A DNA stretch of 64,000 nucleotides from Spirochaetaceae bacterium. Its GTDB lineage: Bacteria > Spirochaetota > Spirochaetia > SZUA-6 > Bin103. Of the stretch, positions 35,282-42,881 are shown piece by piece. A program made the position numbers and the translations under genes. Numbering within the stretch: the first letter of the stretch is position 1; every line of letters starts with the position of its first letter. The DNA is taken from NCBI GenBank assembly GCA_028820215.1, contig JAPPKD010000050.1:6074-70073 (forward strand), read 5' to 3'. Below the pieces are notes generated by a model, which did not search any database, was not told the DNA's origin, and saw only the letters and a program-made list of their open reading frames with translations.

Positions 35282-36466
35282 TCATGCGCTGTCTCCTCCG
35301 GGTCCATGCGCAGCCCTCTCGATGAGGTCGCTATTCCACAGCGTGTGCAGGAACTCGTTGATCGGCAGGATTTCGATGCCGTCGACGATGCGCGCGGCCG
35401 ACTCGGTGCAGACGACGATTCGCCTCCGCAGTGCCGTCTCGTCGGCGATCCTTCGCAGGCCGGTGAGGTCGCGGCGGGTGACCGCGCCGGTACCCTTCAC
35501 CTCGACCGCCACCGCGTCGCCGATGACGAAGTCGACCTCTGAGCCGTCCGTGGTACGCCAGAAGGTCAGGGCGGCCGGGGACCGGTTGTAGGCGAGGCAG
35601 GCGCGCAGCTCGCAGAAGACGAGCTGTTCCAGGGCGCGGCCGAATGCCGGGCTGCCGGCTTCGATGCGTGTCGTGTCCGACAGAACGTTGGCGACGCCGA
35701 CGTCGAACAGGTAGAGCTTGGCGTGCGATGCCGGCTTGCGGCGGGGACGGCGGGGACGATACGGCTGCACCAGCGTGCCCAGCAGCGTGTCCTCCAGCAC
35801 CTGGAAGTACTCGCGGACGGTGCGCGGCGGCACGGCCGCGTCGGCGGCCACGCGGTCGAACACGACCTGCTCGCCGCAGCTCAGGGCCGCGGCGGTGAGG
35901 AATCGGGAGAACCGGTCCACGCCACGTACCAGTCCCTCGGCCTGGACCTCTATCTGAAGATAGGTGCCGCAGTAGGCGCGCAGATCCTCGATCGGGTCGT
36001 CCGAGTAGTAGATCGAGGGGATGCCGCCGATGTTGATCGCGCGCATCAGGTCCCAGTCCGGCACTTCGGCGGCCACGAACGGGAACAGGCTCCGGATGCG
36101 CGCGCGCCCGCCGAGCAGGTTGACGCCGCCGCGCCGGAGCTTCGCGGGGCTGCTGGCGGCCAGCACGAACCGGAATCCGCGGCTCTCGATCAGGTCGTGC
36201 ACTTCATCGAGCAGGCCGGGCAGCTTTTGAATCTCGTCGATGATCACCGGGCCGGACTCGGGATCGATGGCCGCCAGCTCCTGACGCAACCGGCCGGGGT
36301 CGCGCGAGAGGCGCAGGAACACCTCGCCTCGCAGCAGGTTGAACCGCGGCGACTCCGGGAATTGCTGTCCCAGGTAGGTGGTCTTGCCCGTCTGGCGCGG
36401 TCCGAACAGAAACACGGAGCGCGTACGCAGATCACGTCCGAGGTCGAGCCGGCGTGCGAGTGTCAC
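35282..36466 (-). CDS. AAA ATPase with DUF4143 domain
   Basis: 394 residues. Walker A FGPRQTGKTT near the N-terminus, Walker B VIIDEIQKLP, sensor LAASSPAKLRR, then the DUF4143 C-terminal half with SEVDFVIGDAVAVEVKGTG (a PD-(D/E)XK-like strand) and a final VDGIEILPINEFL. The family is widespread, often solitary and strain-variable; function unknown. GTG 36466 lies 6 nt after a -10 (TACGTT), so the mRNA is probably leaderless, and an inverted repeat overlaps the -35, suggesting autorepression or a partner repressor. The 191 bp between this gene and pnkp contain no convincing gene. Confidence 0.88.
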   Translation of the reverse strand: MTLARRLDLGRDLRTRSVFLFGPRQTGKTTYLGQQFPESPRFNLLRGEVFLRLSRDPGRLRQELAAIDPESGPVIIDEIQKLPGLLDEVHDLIESRGFRFVLAASSPAKLRRGGVNLLGGRARIRSLFPFVAAEVPDWDLMRAINIGGIPSIYYSDDPIEDLRAYCGTYLQIEVQAEGLVRGVDRFSRFLTAAALSCGEQVVFDRVAADAAVPPRTVREYFQVLEDTLLGTLVQPYRPRRPRRKPASHAKLYLFDVGVANVLSDTTRIEAGSPAFGRALEQLVFCELRACLAYNRSPAALTFWRTTDGSEVDFVIGDAVAVEVKGTGAVTRRDLTGLRRIADETALRRRIVVCTESAARIVDGIEILPINEFLHTLWNSDLIERAAHGPGGDSA

Positions 36467-36472
36467 GCGCGC

Positions 36473-36532
36473 AACGTATCAGCAGATGCCGTTTTCCGCA
36501 ACTATGATGCGGGAAAATGGTGTTTTTCCGCA
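36473..36532 (-). promoter_or_regulatory. Promoter and operator of the DUF4143 ATPase gene
   Basis: On the minus strand: -35 TTGCGG (36496-36501), 17-bp spacer, -10 TACGTT (36473-36478), then 6 nt to GTG 36466. An inverted repeat on the plus strand, TTTTCCGCA (36492-36500) and TGCGGGAAAA (36508-36517), covers the -35. A third half-site TTTTTCCGCA is at 36523-36532. Binding to the repeat would block RNA polymerase. Confidence 0.6.
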
Positions 36533-36564
36533 AGTGACCTGCGGATTTATCGGATGCCGGCTCC

Positions 36565-38010
36565 TCAGGCGTCGCGGACGTAGACGGCGAACAGGCGGGC
36601 GTCCTCGGCGCGGATGCCGCGGAAGTCCAGCTTGACCCGGTACGGGCCGAGCCGTGACGGCACGGTCGCGCCGGGCGGCCACCGCACCGGCACGTCCAGC
36701 CCGTCGGAGCCGATGACGGCGGCGTCGCTGCCCGAATAGCCGGCGATCGGCCGGAAGCGCTCGTCGACCAGCTCGACGGCGATCTGCGCGTGCGGCCCCA
36801 GGCCGCTCACGTTGAGGCTCACCGACGTGTCGCCGGTCGGCTCCAGCGCGCAGCTCAGGGCGTGCGGGGCCGGCAGCGGCAGCAGCGTCTTCTCGCGGAA
36901 GACCGACAGCGAGCCGAGCCGGTCGCGCTCCCAGGTCGCCAGCCGCACGTCGCTGCCCGCCCACAGCTCGTACCAGAACAGGGTGCGGTCGCCGCGGTTG
37001 AGCATCCCCTGGCCCTGCATCAGCGCCGGCGCGCTGCCGGGTGCCAGGCCGGGCTCCTCCAGGGCCGGTATGAACAGGAAGTCCGGGACCGGCTCGCGGA
37101 AGTCCAGCGCGTCCTGGCTGACCAGCAGCCCCAGGTCCATGGTGATGAAGCGGCGGTTGCCGCTCGGCGTGCCGTGCCACATGCCGTACACGCCCACGAT
37201 CACATTGCCGCGGTCCCAGCAGCAGGTGCCCAGGTGCACCTCCTCGGCCGTGTTCCAGTTGTGCATCACCTGCCGCGGCGGCAGGTTGTCGCGCCGGAAG
37301 CCGAGCGCCGACGCCTGCGTCCAGTGCTCGAAGTCGTAGGACGCGAAGGTCACCAGCTTGCGCGCCCGGCCCCACTGCGAGCCGTGCCAGCCGAACTCGT
37401 CCTGGCCGTTGACGTAGTAGCAGCCGCCCCACCTGATCAGGCCGGCCATCTCCATCGGCGGGCCGACCGGGTTGAAGTCGGGCACCTCCCAGCGCAGCCC
37501 GTCGGCGCTGAAGGCGACCGCCAGCCCGTTTCCGTAGAGCCCCGACTCGATGCACATCTTGAAGCGCCGCGACGGGTCCGGATCGTCCGGGTCGTGGATG
37601 ACCGGCGCGGCGCTGATGACCGGATCGCCGCCCAACAGGTCGACGATGTTGTTGTCGCGGCTGCCGCCGTACTCGACCAGGCCCAGCGACGGCTTCTCCC
37701 AGTGCTCGCCGTCCCGGCTGACGGCGTAGCAGATGCGCCGGCCGCCTTCGTCGAGCGATCCGCTGCTCTCGTACCACATGCGCAGCTCGCCATCGACCTC
37801 CGCGACCGCGCCGTAGTAGCGCACCCCGGCGTCGTCCGGAGCGCCCCGCGGGCCGCGGCCCACCACGATCGGGTTCGCCTCGCCCGGCTCCTTGCCGGGC
37901 ACCAGGTCCAGCTTCAGGCCGGTGGTGTAGCGGAGGCTGTACTCGTCGAAGGCGAACAGGACCGCCTCGGCGACCGGTCCGTTGGTGCTGCCGTTGCGTA
38001 CCTCGATCAC
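36565..38010 (-). CDS. Beta-propeller hydrolase-like protein (family paralogue A)
   Basis: 481 residues from GTG 38010, 12 bp after the dioxygenase stop, so an operon. A beta-propeller region with LRMWYESSGS, ICYAVSRDGEHWEKPSLGLV, YGGSRDNNIV and VIHDPDDPDPSRRFKM is followed by a C-terminal beta-sandwich (VSLNVSGLGPHAQIAVELVD and a final AEDARLFAVYV). The WxxP-GLVEYGGS-NNI signature is shared with paralogues B, C and D in this window. It resembles GH32/43/130-like propellers; substrate and activity are unknown. No signal peptide. Confidence 0.7.
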   Translation of the reverse strand: MIEVRNGSTNGPVAEAVLFAFDEYSLRYTTGLKLDLVPGKEPGEANPIVVGRGPRGAPDDAGVRYYGAVAEVDGELRMWYESSGSLDEGGRRICYAVSRDGEHWEKPSLGLVEYGGSRDNNIVDLLGGDPVISAAPVIHDPDDPDPSRRFKMCIESGLYGNGLAVAFSADGLRWEVPDFNPVGPPMEMAGLIRWGGCYYVNGQDEFGWHGSQWGRARKLVTFASYDFEHWTQASALGFRRDNLPPRQVMHNWNTAEEVHLGTCCWDRGNVIVGVYGMWHGTPSGNRRFITMDLGLLVSQDALDFREPVPDFLFIPALEEPGLAPGSAPALMQGQGMLNRGDRTLFWYELWAGSDVRLATWERDRLGSLSVFREKTLLPLPAPHALSCALEPTGDTSVSLNVSGLGPHAQIAVELVDERFRPIAGYSGSDAAVIGSDGLDVPVRWPPGATVPSRLGPYRVKLDFRGIRAEDARLFAVYVRDA

Positions 38011-38022
38011 GGGCGAGCCTGC

Positions 38023-38853
38023 CTACACGCCGGCCGGAACGCCGAACGGCCGTCCCGAGATCACCGCCGGCATCGGCCAGACCGGGCCCTCGCGCACGGC
38101 GAACTTGTCGCCCAGACCGCACAGCCACATGAACTGGCGGGCGGCGTCGCGCGAGCTGCGGTATTGCTCGCCGAAGCGGGGCTCCTCCAGCCAGTAGTTC
38201 GCGGTGGCGAAGTCGAATTCCGGCTCGCGGATCCAGTCGCGGGTGGGCGCCGCGGTGCGGTGATAGGTGGCGGTGAGCATGTGGCGCATGCCGGTGGCGG
38301 TCGCGTGGGCGCGCCGATGCCACGTGGCGTAGGCGGTGAAGTAGATGGTGCCGGCCGGCGCGGTCGACTTCCAGGTGCCGCGGATCGAGTCGTAGTGGGC
38401 CATGAAGCGGACCTGGTTGGTGACGTGGTGGGAGCCGGGGACGAACTCGGTCGGCCCCATCTCCTCCGGGCAGGCGGTCGGGTAGTAGAACCACTTCAGC
38501 GTGTTGAGCTGCCCGTCGAACATGGAGCCGCCGTCGATGTGCCACTGGTTGGCCGCCACCGGGCTGGCCTCCCGGAACCACGTGGACCAGTTGGGCAGCG
38601 CGAAGTTGGCGCCCAGCAGCGAGCGCGCGGCGCCCGCCGCCGCCGGGTTGCACAGCACCGACTCCACGAACCAGTCCTGCTCGGTGAAGGAGTGCATCTG
38701 GCGTCCGCCCCGGTCCCACTGCTCGTCCATGGCGGCCACCACCCGCTCGTTCACCTCGGGCGGCACGGCGGCTTCGATCATGTGGTAGCCGTTCTTGCAG
38801 AATTCGAGGACCTCCGTGTCGGTCAGCGTCGGTTCGCAATCATGGGTCTGCAT
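38023..38853 (-). CDS. Phytanoyl-CoA dioxygenase (PhyH) family Fe(II)/2-oxoglutarate oxygenase
   Basis: 276 residues. The iron site is visible: His105-x-Asp107 (WHIDGGS) and His183 (RRAHATA), with Arg190 positioned for 2-oxoglutarate. FVPGSHH at 137-143 is a family hallmark. The substrate is unknown; bacterial PhyH enzymes hydroxylate diverse small molecules, and in glycan-rich clusters like this one may act on modified sugars or osmolytes (inference). The start codon is 21 bp from the divergent hydrolase gene, with a palindromic -10 between them, so there is no room for a 5' leader or Shine-Dalgarno sequence. Confidence 0.85.
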   Translation of the reverse strand: MQTHDCEPTLTDTEVLEFCKNGYHMIEAAVPPEVNERVVAAMDEQWDRGGRQMHSFTEQDWFVESVLCNPAAAGAARSLLGANFALPNWSTWFREASPVAANQWHIDGGSMFDGQLNTLKWFYYPTACPEEMGPTEFVPGSHHVTNQVRFMAHYDSIRGTWKSTAPAGTIYFTAYATWHRRAHATATGMRHMLTATYHRTAAPTRDWIREPEFDFATANYWLEEPRFGEQYRSSRDAARQFMWLCGLGDKFAVREGPVWPMPAVISGRPFGVPAGV

Positions 38854-38858
38854 GGAGC

Positions 38859-38870
38859 CGAGTATACTCG
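38859..38870. promoter_or_regulatory. Palindromic bidirectional -10 element CGAGTATACTCG
   Basis: A perfect 12-bp palindrome in the 21 bp between two divergent start codons. TATACT reads on both strands (38863-38868 plus; 38866-38861 minus). Plus-strand spacing to ATG 38875 is 6 nt and minus-strand spacing to ATG 38853 is 7 nt, so both transcripts would begin at or beside their start codons. The -35 regions would lie inside the opposite coding sequence and are weak. Confidence 0.6.
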
Positions 38871-38874
38871 CTGC

Positions 38875-40398
38875 ATGGCAGTCATCTCGCACGACATGGA
38901 CAACTTCAACCTGGCGGTGAACACGCACGTGGACCCGCGCCGCGCGGAGGCGGTGCCGGTCGGCGACGACCGCCAGCTCCTGGTGGACGACTTCTTCCTG
39001 GCCATGGGCCGCGGCCACGAGCAGTACCCGCGCAACATCGCCTGGACCCTGGGCAGCGTGGACAAGCACGGCGCGCCGCTGTTCGAGGGCGGGCAGCCGT
39101 GGGAGGACAGCTCCGCCTGGCTGACCGTGCTGAAGGACGAGGGGCGCTACCGCATGTGGTACAACACCTACCACCCGGAGGCGCGCCGCGGCCTGTTTCT
39201 GAGCTACGCGGAGTCCGACGACGGCGTGGAGTTCACGCGCCGCGAGCTGGGCCTGGTCGAGGTGGCCGGCTCCACGCGCAACAACGTCGTCTTCGACGGC
39301 GGCCTGGCGGGCATCTCGCCCGAGTCGGGCAACGTCTTCATCGACCCCAACGCGCTCGACGGCGAGCGCTACAAGCTGATCTACACCGACTGGTGGGGGC
39401 CGGAGGTCCACGAGCTGCCGTTCACGCACAACGTGGGCATGCTGCGCGGCGCCGCTTCGCCCGACGGCCTCTCCTGGACCCGCTACTACGACAACTTCCT
39501 GGGCAAGTACTGCGACTCCCAGAACAGCGCCTGCTGGGACCGGACCATAGGCCGCTACGTCGCCTATCACCGCGCCATCGCCGAGCACGCGTCGCTGTCC
39601 GCCGGCGGCGTGAGCATCCGCGGCGAGGGGCGCGGGCGCGCGGTCGGCCGGCTGGAGTCGGTCGACTACCGCACCTGGGAGAGCACCGGCATCGCGCTGC
39701 AGGCCGATTTCCACGACACCATGGACACCGACATCTACAACAGCGCCTACGCGCACTACCCGTACTCGCCCAACCTGCACTTCATGTTCCCGTCCTTCTA
39801 CCGTCACTACGAGGGGACCTTCGAGGTGCAGGTCTGCACCAGCCGCGACAACCGGCACTGGTTCCGCGCCAACCGCGACACCTTCGTCCCGTTGGGCGCG
39901 CCCGGCGAGTACGACTGCTTCATCGTGTCGGTCGCCCCCGGCTTCGTGGCCATCGACGACGACACGCTGGCGCTCTACTACCGCTCGGGCGACGGCCCGC
40001 ACGGCGGCTCCAAGCCGATCGAGCTGGGCTACCAGTCCCGCAGCCGCGTGAGCCGCGTCACCTTCAAGCGCGACCGCATCATCGGCATCGAGGCAGGCTC
40101 GGATCGGGGCCAGTTCATCACCCGGCCGCTGACGTTCACCGGGTCGCAGTTGCAGATGAACCTGGAGACGCTGGGGCCGGAGGCGGAGCTGACCGCGCAG
40201 CTCGTGTCCGTGGAATCGGGCGAGCCGGTCGAAGGGTTCGGCTTCGACGACTGCCGGCCGCTGCGCGCCGACGCGCTCGACGGCGTGATCGGCTGGGGCG
40301 GCCGCGACCGGCTGCCGGCAGAGCTTGCGGGCCGGCCGGTGCGGCTCCACGTGCGGCTGCGCTCCGCCCGGCTGTACGCGTTCCAGTTCGCCGCCTGA
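38875..40398 (+). CDS. Beta-propeller hydrolase-like protein (family paralogue B)
   Basis: 507 residues from ATG 38875. After a short N-terminus comes DDRQLLVDDFFLAMGRGHEQ, the opening shared with paralogue C (LFLDDEVIEQS). Propeller strands follow: YRMWYNTYHPEA, LFLSYAESDDGVEFTRRELG and TRNNVVFDG. A C-terminal beta-sandwich ends RPVRLHVRLRSARLYAFQF. It is divergent from the dioxygenase and probably leaderless. It belongs to the same family as genes at 36565, 53550 and 56354. A glycan or glycoside is the likely ligand, but catalytic residues cannot be assigned by eye. Confidence 0.72.
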   Translation: MAVISHDMDNFNLAVNTHVDPRRAEAVPVGDDRQLLVDDFFLAMGRGHEQYPRNIAWTLGSVDKHGAPLFEGGQPWEDSSAWLTVLKDEGRYRMWYNTYHPEARRGLFLSYAESDDGVEFTRRELGLVEVAGSTRNNVVFDGGLAGISPESGNVFIDPNALDGERYKLIYTDWWGPEVHELPFTHNVGMLRGAASPDGLSWTRYYDNFLGKYCDSQNSACWDRTIGRYVAYHRAIAEHASLSAGGVSIRGEGRGRAVGRLESVDYRTWESTGIALQADFHDTMDTDIYNSAYAHYPYSPNLHFMFPSFYRHYEGTFEVQVCTSRDNRHWFRANRDTFVPLGAPGEYDCFIVSVAPGFVAIDDDTLALYYRSGDGPHGGSKPIELGYQSRSRVSRVTFKRDRIIGIEAGSDRGQFITRPLTFTGSQLQMNLETLGPEAELTAQLVSVESGEPVEGFGFDDCRPLRADALDGVIGWGGRDRLPAELAGRPVRLHVRLRSARLYAFQFAA

Positions 40399-40423
40399 GC
40401 GCCGGCCGGGCTGCGGAATCTGC

Positions 40424-40429
40424 TATCGT
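40424..40429 (+). promoter_or_regulatory. -10 hexamer TATCGT before a leaderless gene
   Basis: TATCGT with an upstream TGC (extended -10-like) ends 6 nt before ATG 40436. No Shine-Dalgarno sequence is present. It gives the amidohydrolase gene its own transcript despite being only 37 bp from the preceding stop. Confidence 0.45.
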
Positions 40430-40435
40430 GACCCT

Positions 40436-41293
40436 ATGGACCGCATAGTCGATACGCACTGCCACTTCTGGTGGCGGGAAACGAACAGTTGGCTCGACTC
40501 CGGCTGGGAGATCCTCTACCAGGACTACACGCCGGTCGAGCACCAGGCCGCCTCCCGGCCGGTGGGGGTGACCCGCTGCGTGATCGTCGAGGCCGGCGAC
40601 ACCGACGTCGACAACCAGACCATCATCGACTTCGCCGCGGAGTTCGACTTCGTGGGCGGCCTGATCCTGCGCGCCGACCTCGACGACCCCGGCCTGGGAC
40701 ACAGGCTCGACGAGTGGCAGAAGCTGCCCAAGTTCCGCGGCATGCGCATGAACTTCGAAGCGCATCCCGATCCCGGCATCGCCACCAAGCCGGCGGTGAT
40801 CTCCGGGCTCCGGGAGCTGGCGCGGCGCGGACTCATCCACGACTTCCTGCCGCTGGTGCGTCACCTGGACGGCATCGCCACCGCGATCGAGCAGGTGCCG
40901 GACCTCAAGTGCATCATCGAGCACTACGGCAAGCCGGACTTCGACGGCACGCTGGAGCCCGCGTGGGAGCAGGCGATGCGCCGCATCGCGCGCGACACGG
41001 GCGCGTTCTGCAAGCTGTCACTGTCGCCGCAGGTGACCCGCATCCAGGAGTACCTGGACCACCCGAAGCAGGGCTGGCCGATCGAGGCGATGCGCCAGTA
41101 CACCGCCCTCTACCTGGAAGAGCTGGGGCCGGACCGGCTGATCTGGGGCAGCGACTGGCCGGTGGCGCTCTTGACCACCGACTACGCGGGCATGCTCGCC
41201 ACCCACCGCGAGCTGCTCGGCCCCCTGGATCCGGAGGTGGAGTTCAAGCTGTTCCGCACCAACGCGGAGGCGTTCTACAACGTAACCGCGTAG
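40436..41293 (+). CDS. Amidohydrolase family protein (amidohydrolase_2, lactonase-like)
   Basis: 285 residues. It begins MDRIVDTHCHFWW, the metal-binding HxH strand of the amidohydrolase superfamily, with IIEHYGKPD (a His on a later strand), CKLSLSPQVTR and the terminal LIWGSDWPVALL holding the conserved catalytic Asp. The short length and GSDWPV motif match the sugar-lactone hydrolase group (COG3618; L-fuconolactonase, L-rhamnono-lactonase and relatives). With two sugar-acid dehydratases and an aldo/keto reductase nearby, a lactonase step in aldose oxidation is plausible (inference). Confidence 0.85.
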   Translation: MDRIVDTHCHFWWRETNSWLDSGWEILYQDYTPVEHQAASRPVGVTRCVIVEAGDTDVDNQTIIDFAAEFDFVGGLILRADLDDPGLGHRLDEWQKLPKFRGMRMNFEAHPDPGIATKPAVISGLRELARRGLIHDFLPLVRHLDGIATAIEQVPDLKCIIEHYGKPDFDGTLEPAWEQAMRRIARDTGAFCKLSLSPQVTRIQEYLDHPKQGWPIEAMRQYTALYLEELGPDRLIWGSDWPVALLTTDYAGMLATHRELLGPLDPEVEFKLFRTNAEAFYNVTA

Positions 41294-41331
41294 CCGATAA
41301 TCGAGGCTGACCGTCTTGATGAGCCGGATTT

Positions 41332-41370
41332 ACCATGAAAAATGCATAGTCAACTGTGGATTTTCATGGT
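41332..41370. promoter_or_regulatory. Perfect 10-bp inverted repeat ACCATGAAAA...TTTTCATGGT
   Basis: Arms 41332-41341 and 41361-41370 with a 19-bp AT-rich spacer, in an otherwise GC-rich genome. The layout resembles the operator upstream of the DUF4143 ATPase at 36466. It lies just before a fragment that looks like the 3' end of such a gene, so it may be the surviving operator of a deleted locus. Confidence 0.5.
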
Positions 41371-41381
41371 GTAGTCCCTCG

Positions 41382-41540
41382 ATGACGATCGCCTGCCGGG
41401 ACCTGTCGCTGGACGCTCTCGACGTGGTGTATCCGGGACCAATGCGCTACGCGATAGGCGACCGCATCACCGCCGTCCCCGCACGCGAGCGGTATCAGCT
41501 CCCTGCGACTCCTGCTGCTCCTGCACCTGCCAGAGGCTGA
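41382..41540 (+). pseudogene. 3' remnant of a DUF4143 ATPase gene
   Basis: The frame encodes LSLDALDVVYPGPMRYAIGD followed by RITAVPARE, which resembles the C-terminal end of DUF4143 ATPases (compare VVCTESAARIVDGIEILPIN at the end of the intact gene at 35282). No ATPase core is present. The rest of the frame overlaps the end of the convergent oxidoreductase gene and is not meaningful. Evidence is short similarity only. Confidence 0.35.
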
Positions 41541-42834
41541 GGCTCAGGGAGGGGGGAACCTCGACGTTGTCGAAGGAGATCATCTCGTCCTCGGCGATGT
41601 CGGCCGTGGCGACCGCGCCGTGGGTGAGCGCCATCGGCACCAGGTTCTCCGCGCGCGCGGCGTCGTGCCGTTCGGCCATGCCGTAGACGGTGTAACCGCC
41701 TTCGCCGTCGAGCGTCTCCCCGGCCCGTAGCGGGCGCTTGGCGGCGGCCACCACCTCCGCGGCGCGGCAGGTGGGGGCGCCCACGTCGTCGCCCAGCACC
41801 GCCATGCGCGCCAGCCCGAGCGGCATCTCGTGTCCGACGAAGTGCTGCGGCCGGTAGATCATCGCGTAGCCTGAGCGCTTGCCGATGATCATGCCGGTGA
41901 TGTCACCGTAGGAGGCGAGCGATTCGTTGACCTCGCGCGTCGGTCCGTCGATCACGGCGAACAGGCCTCCGCGGATGGAGCGCTCCACGAAGGTGTCGTC
42001 CGGATGGATCGCGCTGACCGCCTCGACCACGCCCTCCCGGTTCAGGATGCCGCCTTTCTCCTTCGAGGCGAGCACGTCCGGGATCTCGCGCAGGTCGGCG
42101 GTCGGGAAGTGCAGCCCGCGCACGTCGGGCTGCAGCCCGGTCATGTTGGCCAGCGCCACCACCTCGATCGAGTGCTTGGTGCCGTCCAGGAACGACCCGA
42201 ACATCTGCGCGTTGTAGTCCTTGCCGGTGAAGCCGTAGACGCCCGGCACGTCATCCGGGTTCATCTTGCGGAAACTCTGCGTGAAGCGCGTGCCCTTGCC
42301 GGCCGCCACCAGGCGGAAGCCGAGCGTGCGCGCCCAGTCGCAGAGCTCGGCGGCGAGCGCCGGCTCGTCGCCGTAGGCCAGGCTGTAGATCACCCCGGCG
42401 GCCTGGGCGAGCCTGCGCAGGTGGTAGCCTACCAGCACGTCGGCCTCGACCGTTACCATGGCCAGGTGCTTGCGGGCCAGAATCGCTCGGTAGGCGTGGC
42501 GCACTCCCACCTCCACCAGTCCGGTCGCCTCGATGACGATGTCGACGGGGCTGTCGATCAGCGCCCCGGCATCGGCGGTGACTACCGGCGTGCCGGCGGC
42601 CACGGCATCGGCGACCTGATCGGCCGAGGAGGCCCGCAGCGGTTCGTCGTCAGCTCCCGCACCCAGCACCGCGGCGGCCGCCTCCACGCGCAGGTCGGCG
42701 ATCACCGCCAGCCGCATGCCGGGCATGTGCCGGATCTGGCCGGCGATCTGGGAGCCGAAGGTGCCGATGCCGATCAGCCCGATCCTGACCGGCGTTCCGT
42801 GTCGCTCGCGCGCGACCATTCGCTCGTACAGCAT
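41467..42834 (-). CDS. NAD(P)-dependent oxidoreductase with C-terminal SAF domain
   Basis: 455 residues. A Rossmann nucleotide-binding start, VRIGLIGIGTFGSQIAGQIR, is followed by a central domain with VDIVIEATGLVEVGVRHAYR, KHLAMVTVEADVLVG and FRKMNPDDVPGVYGFTGKDY. The C-terminal part, KRPLRAGETLDGEGGYTVYG, is a SAF-like (antifreeze/altronate-dehydratase) module. This resembles homoserine-dehydrogenase-like proteins annotated in sugar and acid catabolic clusters; the substrate is unknown. ATG 42834 follows a -10-like TACCCT by 7 nt. Divergent from the aldo/keto reductase gene across 47 bp. Confidence 0.75.
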   Translation of the reverse strand: MLYERMVARERHGTPVRIGLIGIGTFGSQIAGQIRHMPGMRLAVIADLRVEAAAAVLGAGADDEPLRASSADQVADAVAAGTPVVTADAGALIDSPVDIVIEATGLVEVGVRHAYRAILARKHLAMVTVEADVLVGYHLRRLAQAAGVIYSLAYGDEPALAAELCDWARTLGFRLVAAGKGTRFTQSFRKMNPDDVPGVYGFTGKDYNAQMFGSFLDGTKHSIEVVALANMTGLQPDVRGLHFPTADLREIPDVLASKEKGGILNREGVVEAVSAIHPDDTFVERSIRGGLFAVIDGPTREVNESLASYGDITGMIIGKRSGYAMIYRPQHFVGHEMPLGLARMAVLGDDVGAPTCRAAEVVAAAKRPLRAGETLDGEGGYTVYGMAERHDAARAENLVPMALTHGAVATADIAEDEMISFDNVEVPPSLSLSLWQVQEQQESQGADTARVRGRR

Positions 42835-42841
42835 GCGGGCG

Positions 42842-42847
42842 AGGGTA
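42842..42847 (-). promoter_or_regulatory. -10 hexamer TACCCT (minus strand) for the SAF oxidoreductase gene
   Basis: TACCCT on the minus strand ends 7 nt before ATG 42834, with no Shine-Dalgarno sequence, repeating the leaderless geometry. No -35 is obvious. Confidence 0.4.
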
Positions 42848-42881
42848 GTGGCACCGCCGCGCCGCCCACAAGCGGACCGTC

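Noticed and set aside
34407..35285. Minus-strand frame over the end of pnkp starting MSDFTEVDLVQAV
   Set aside because: The first residues look slightly like a small DUF4926-type protein, but the frame runs antisense through the conserved ligase domain. Kept as unexplained non-coding sequence between pnkp and the DUF4143 gene.
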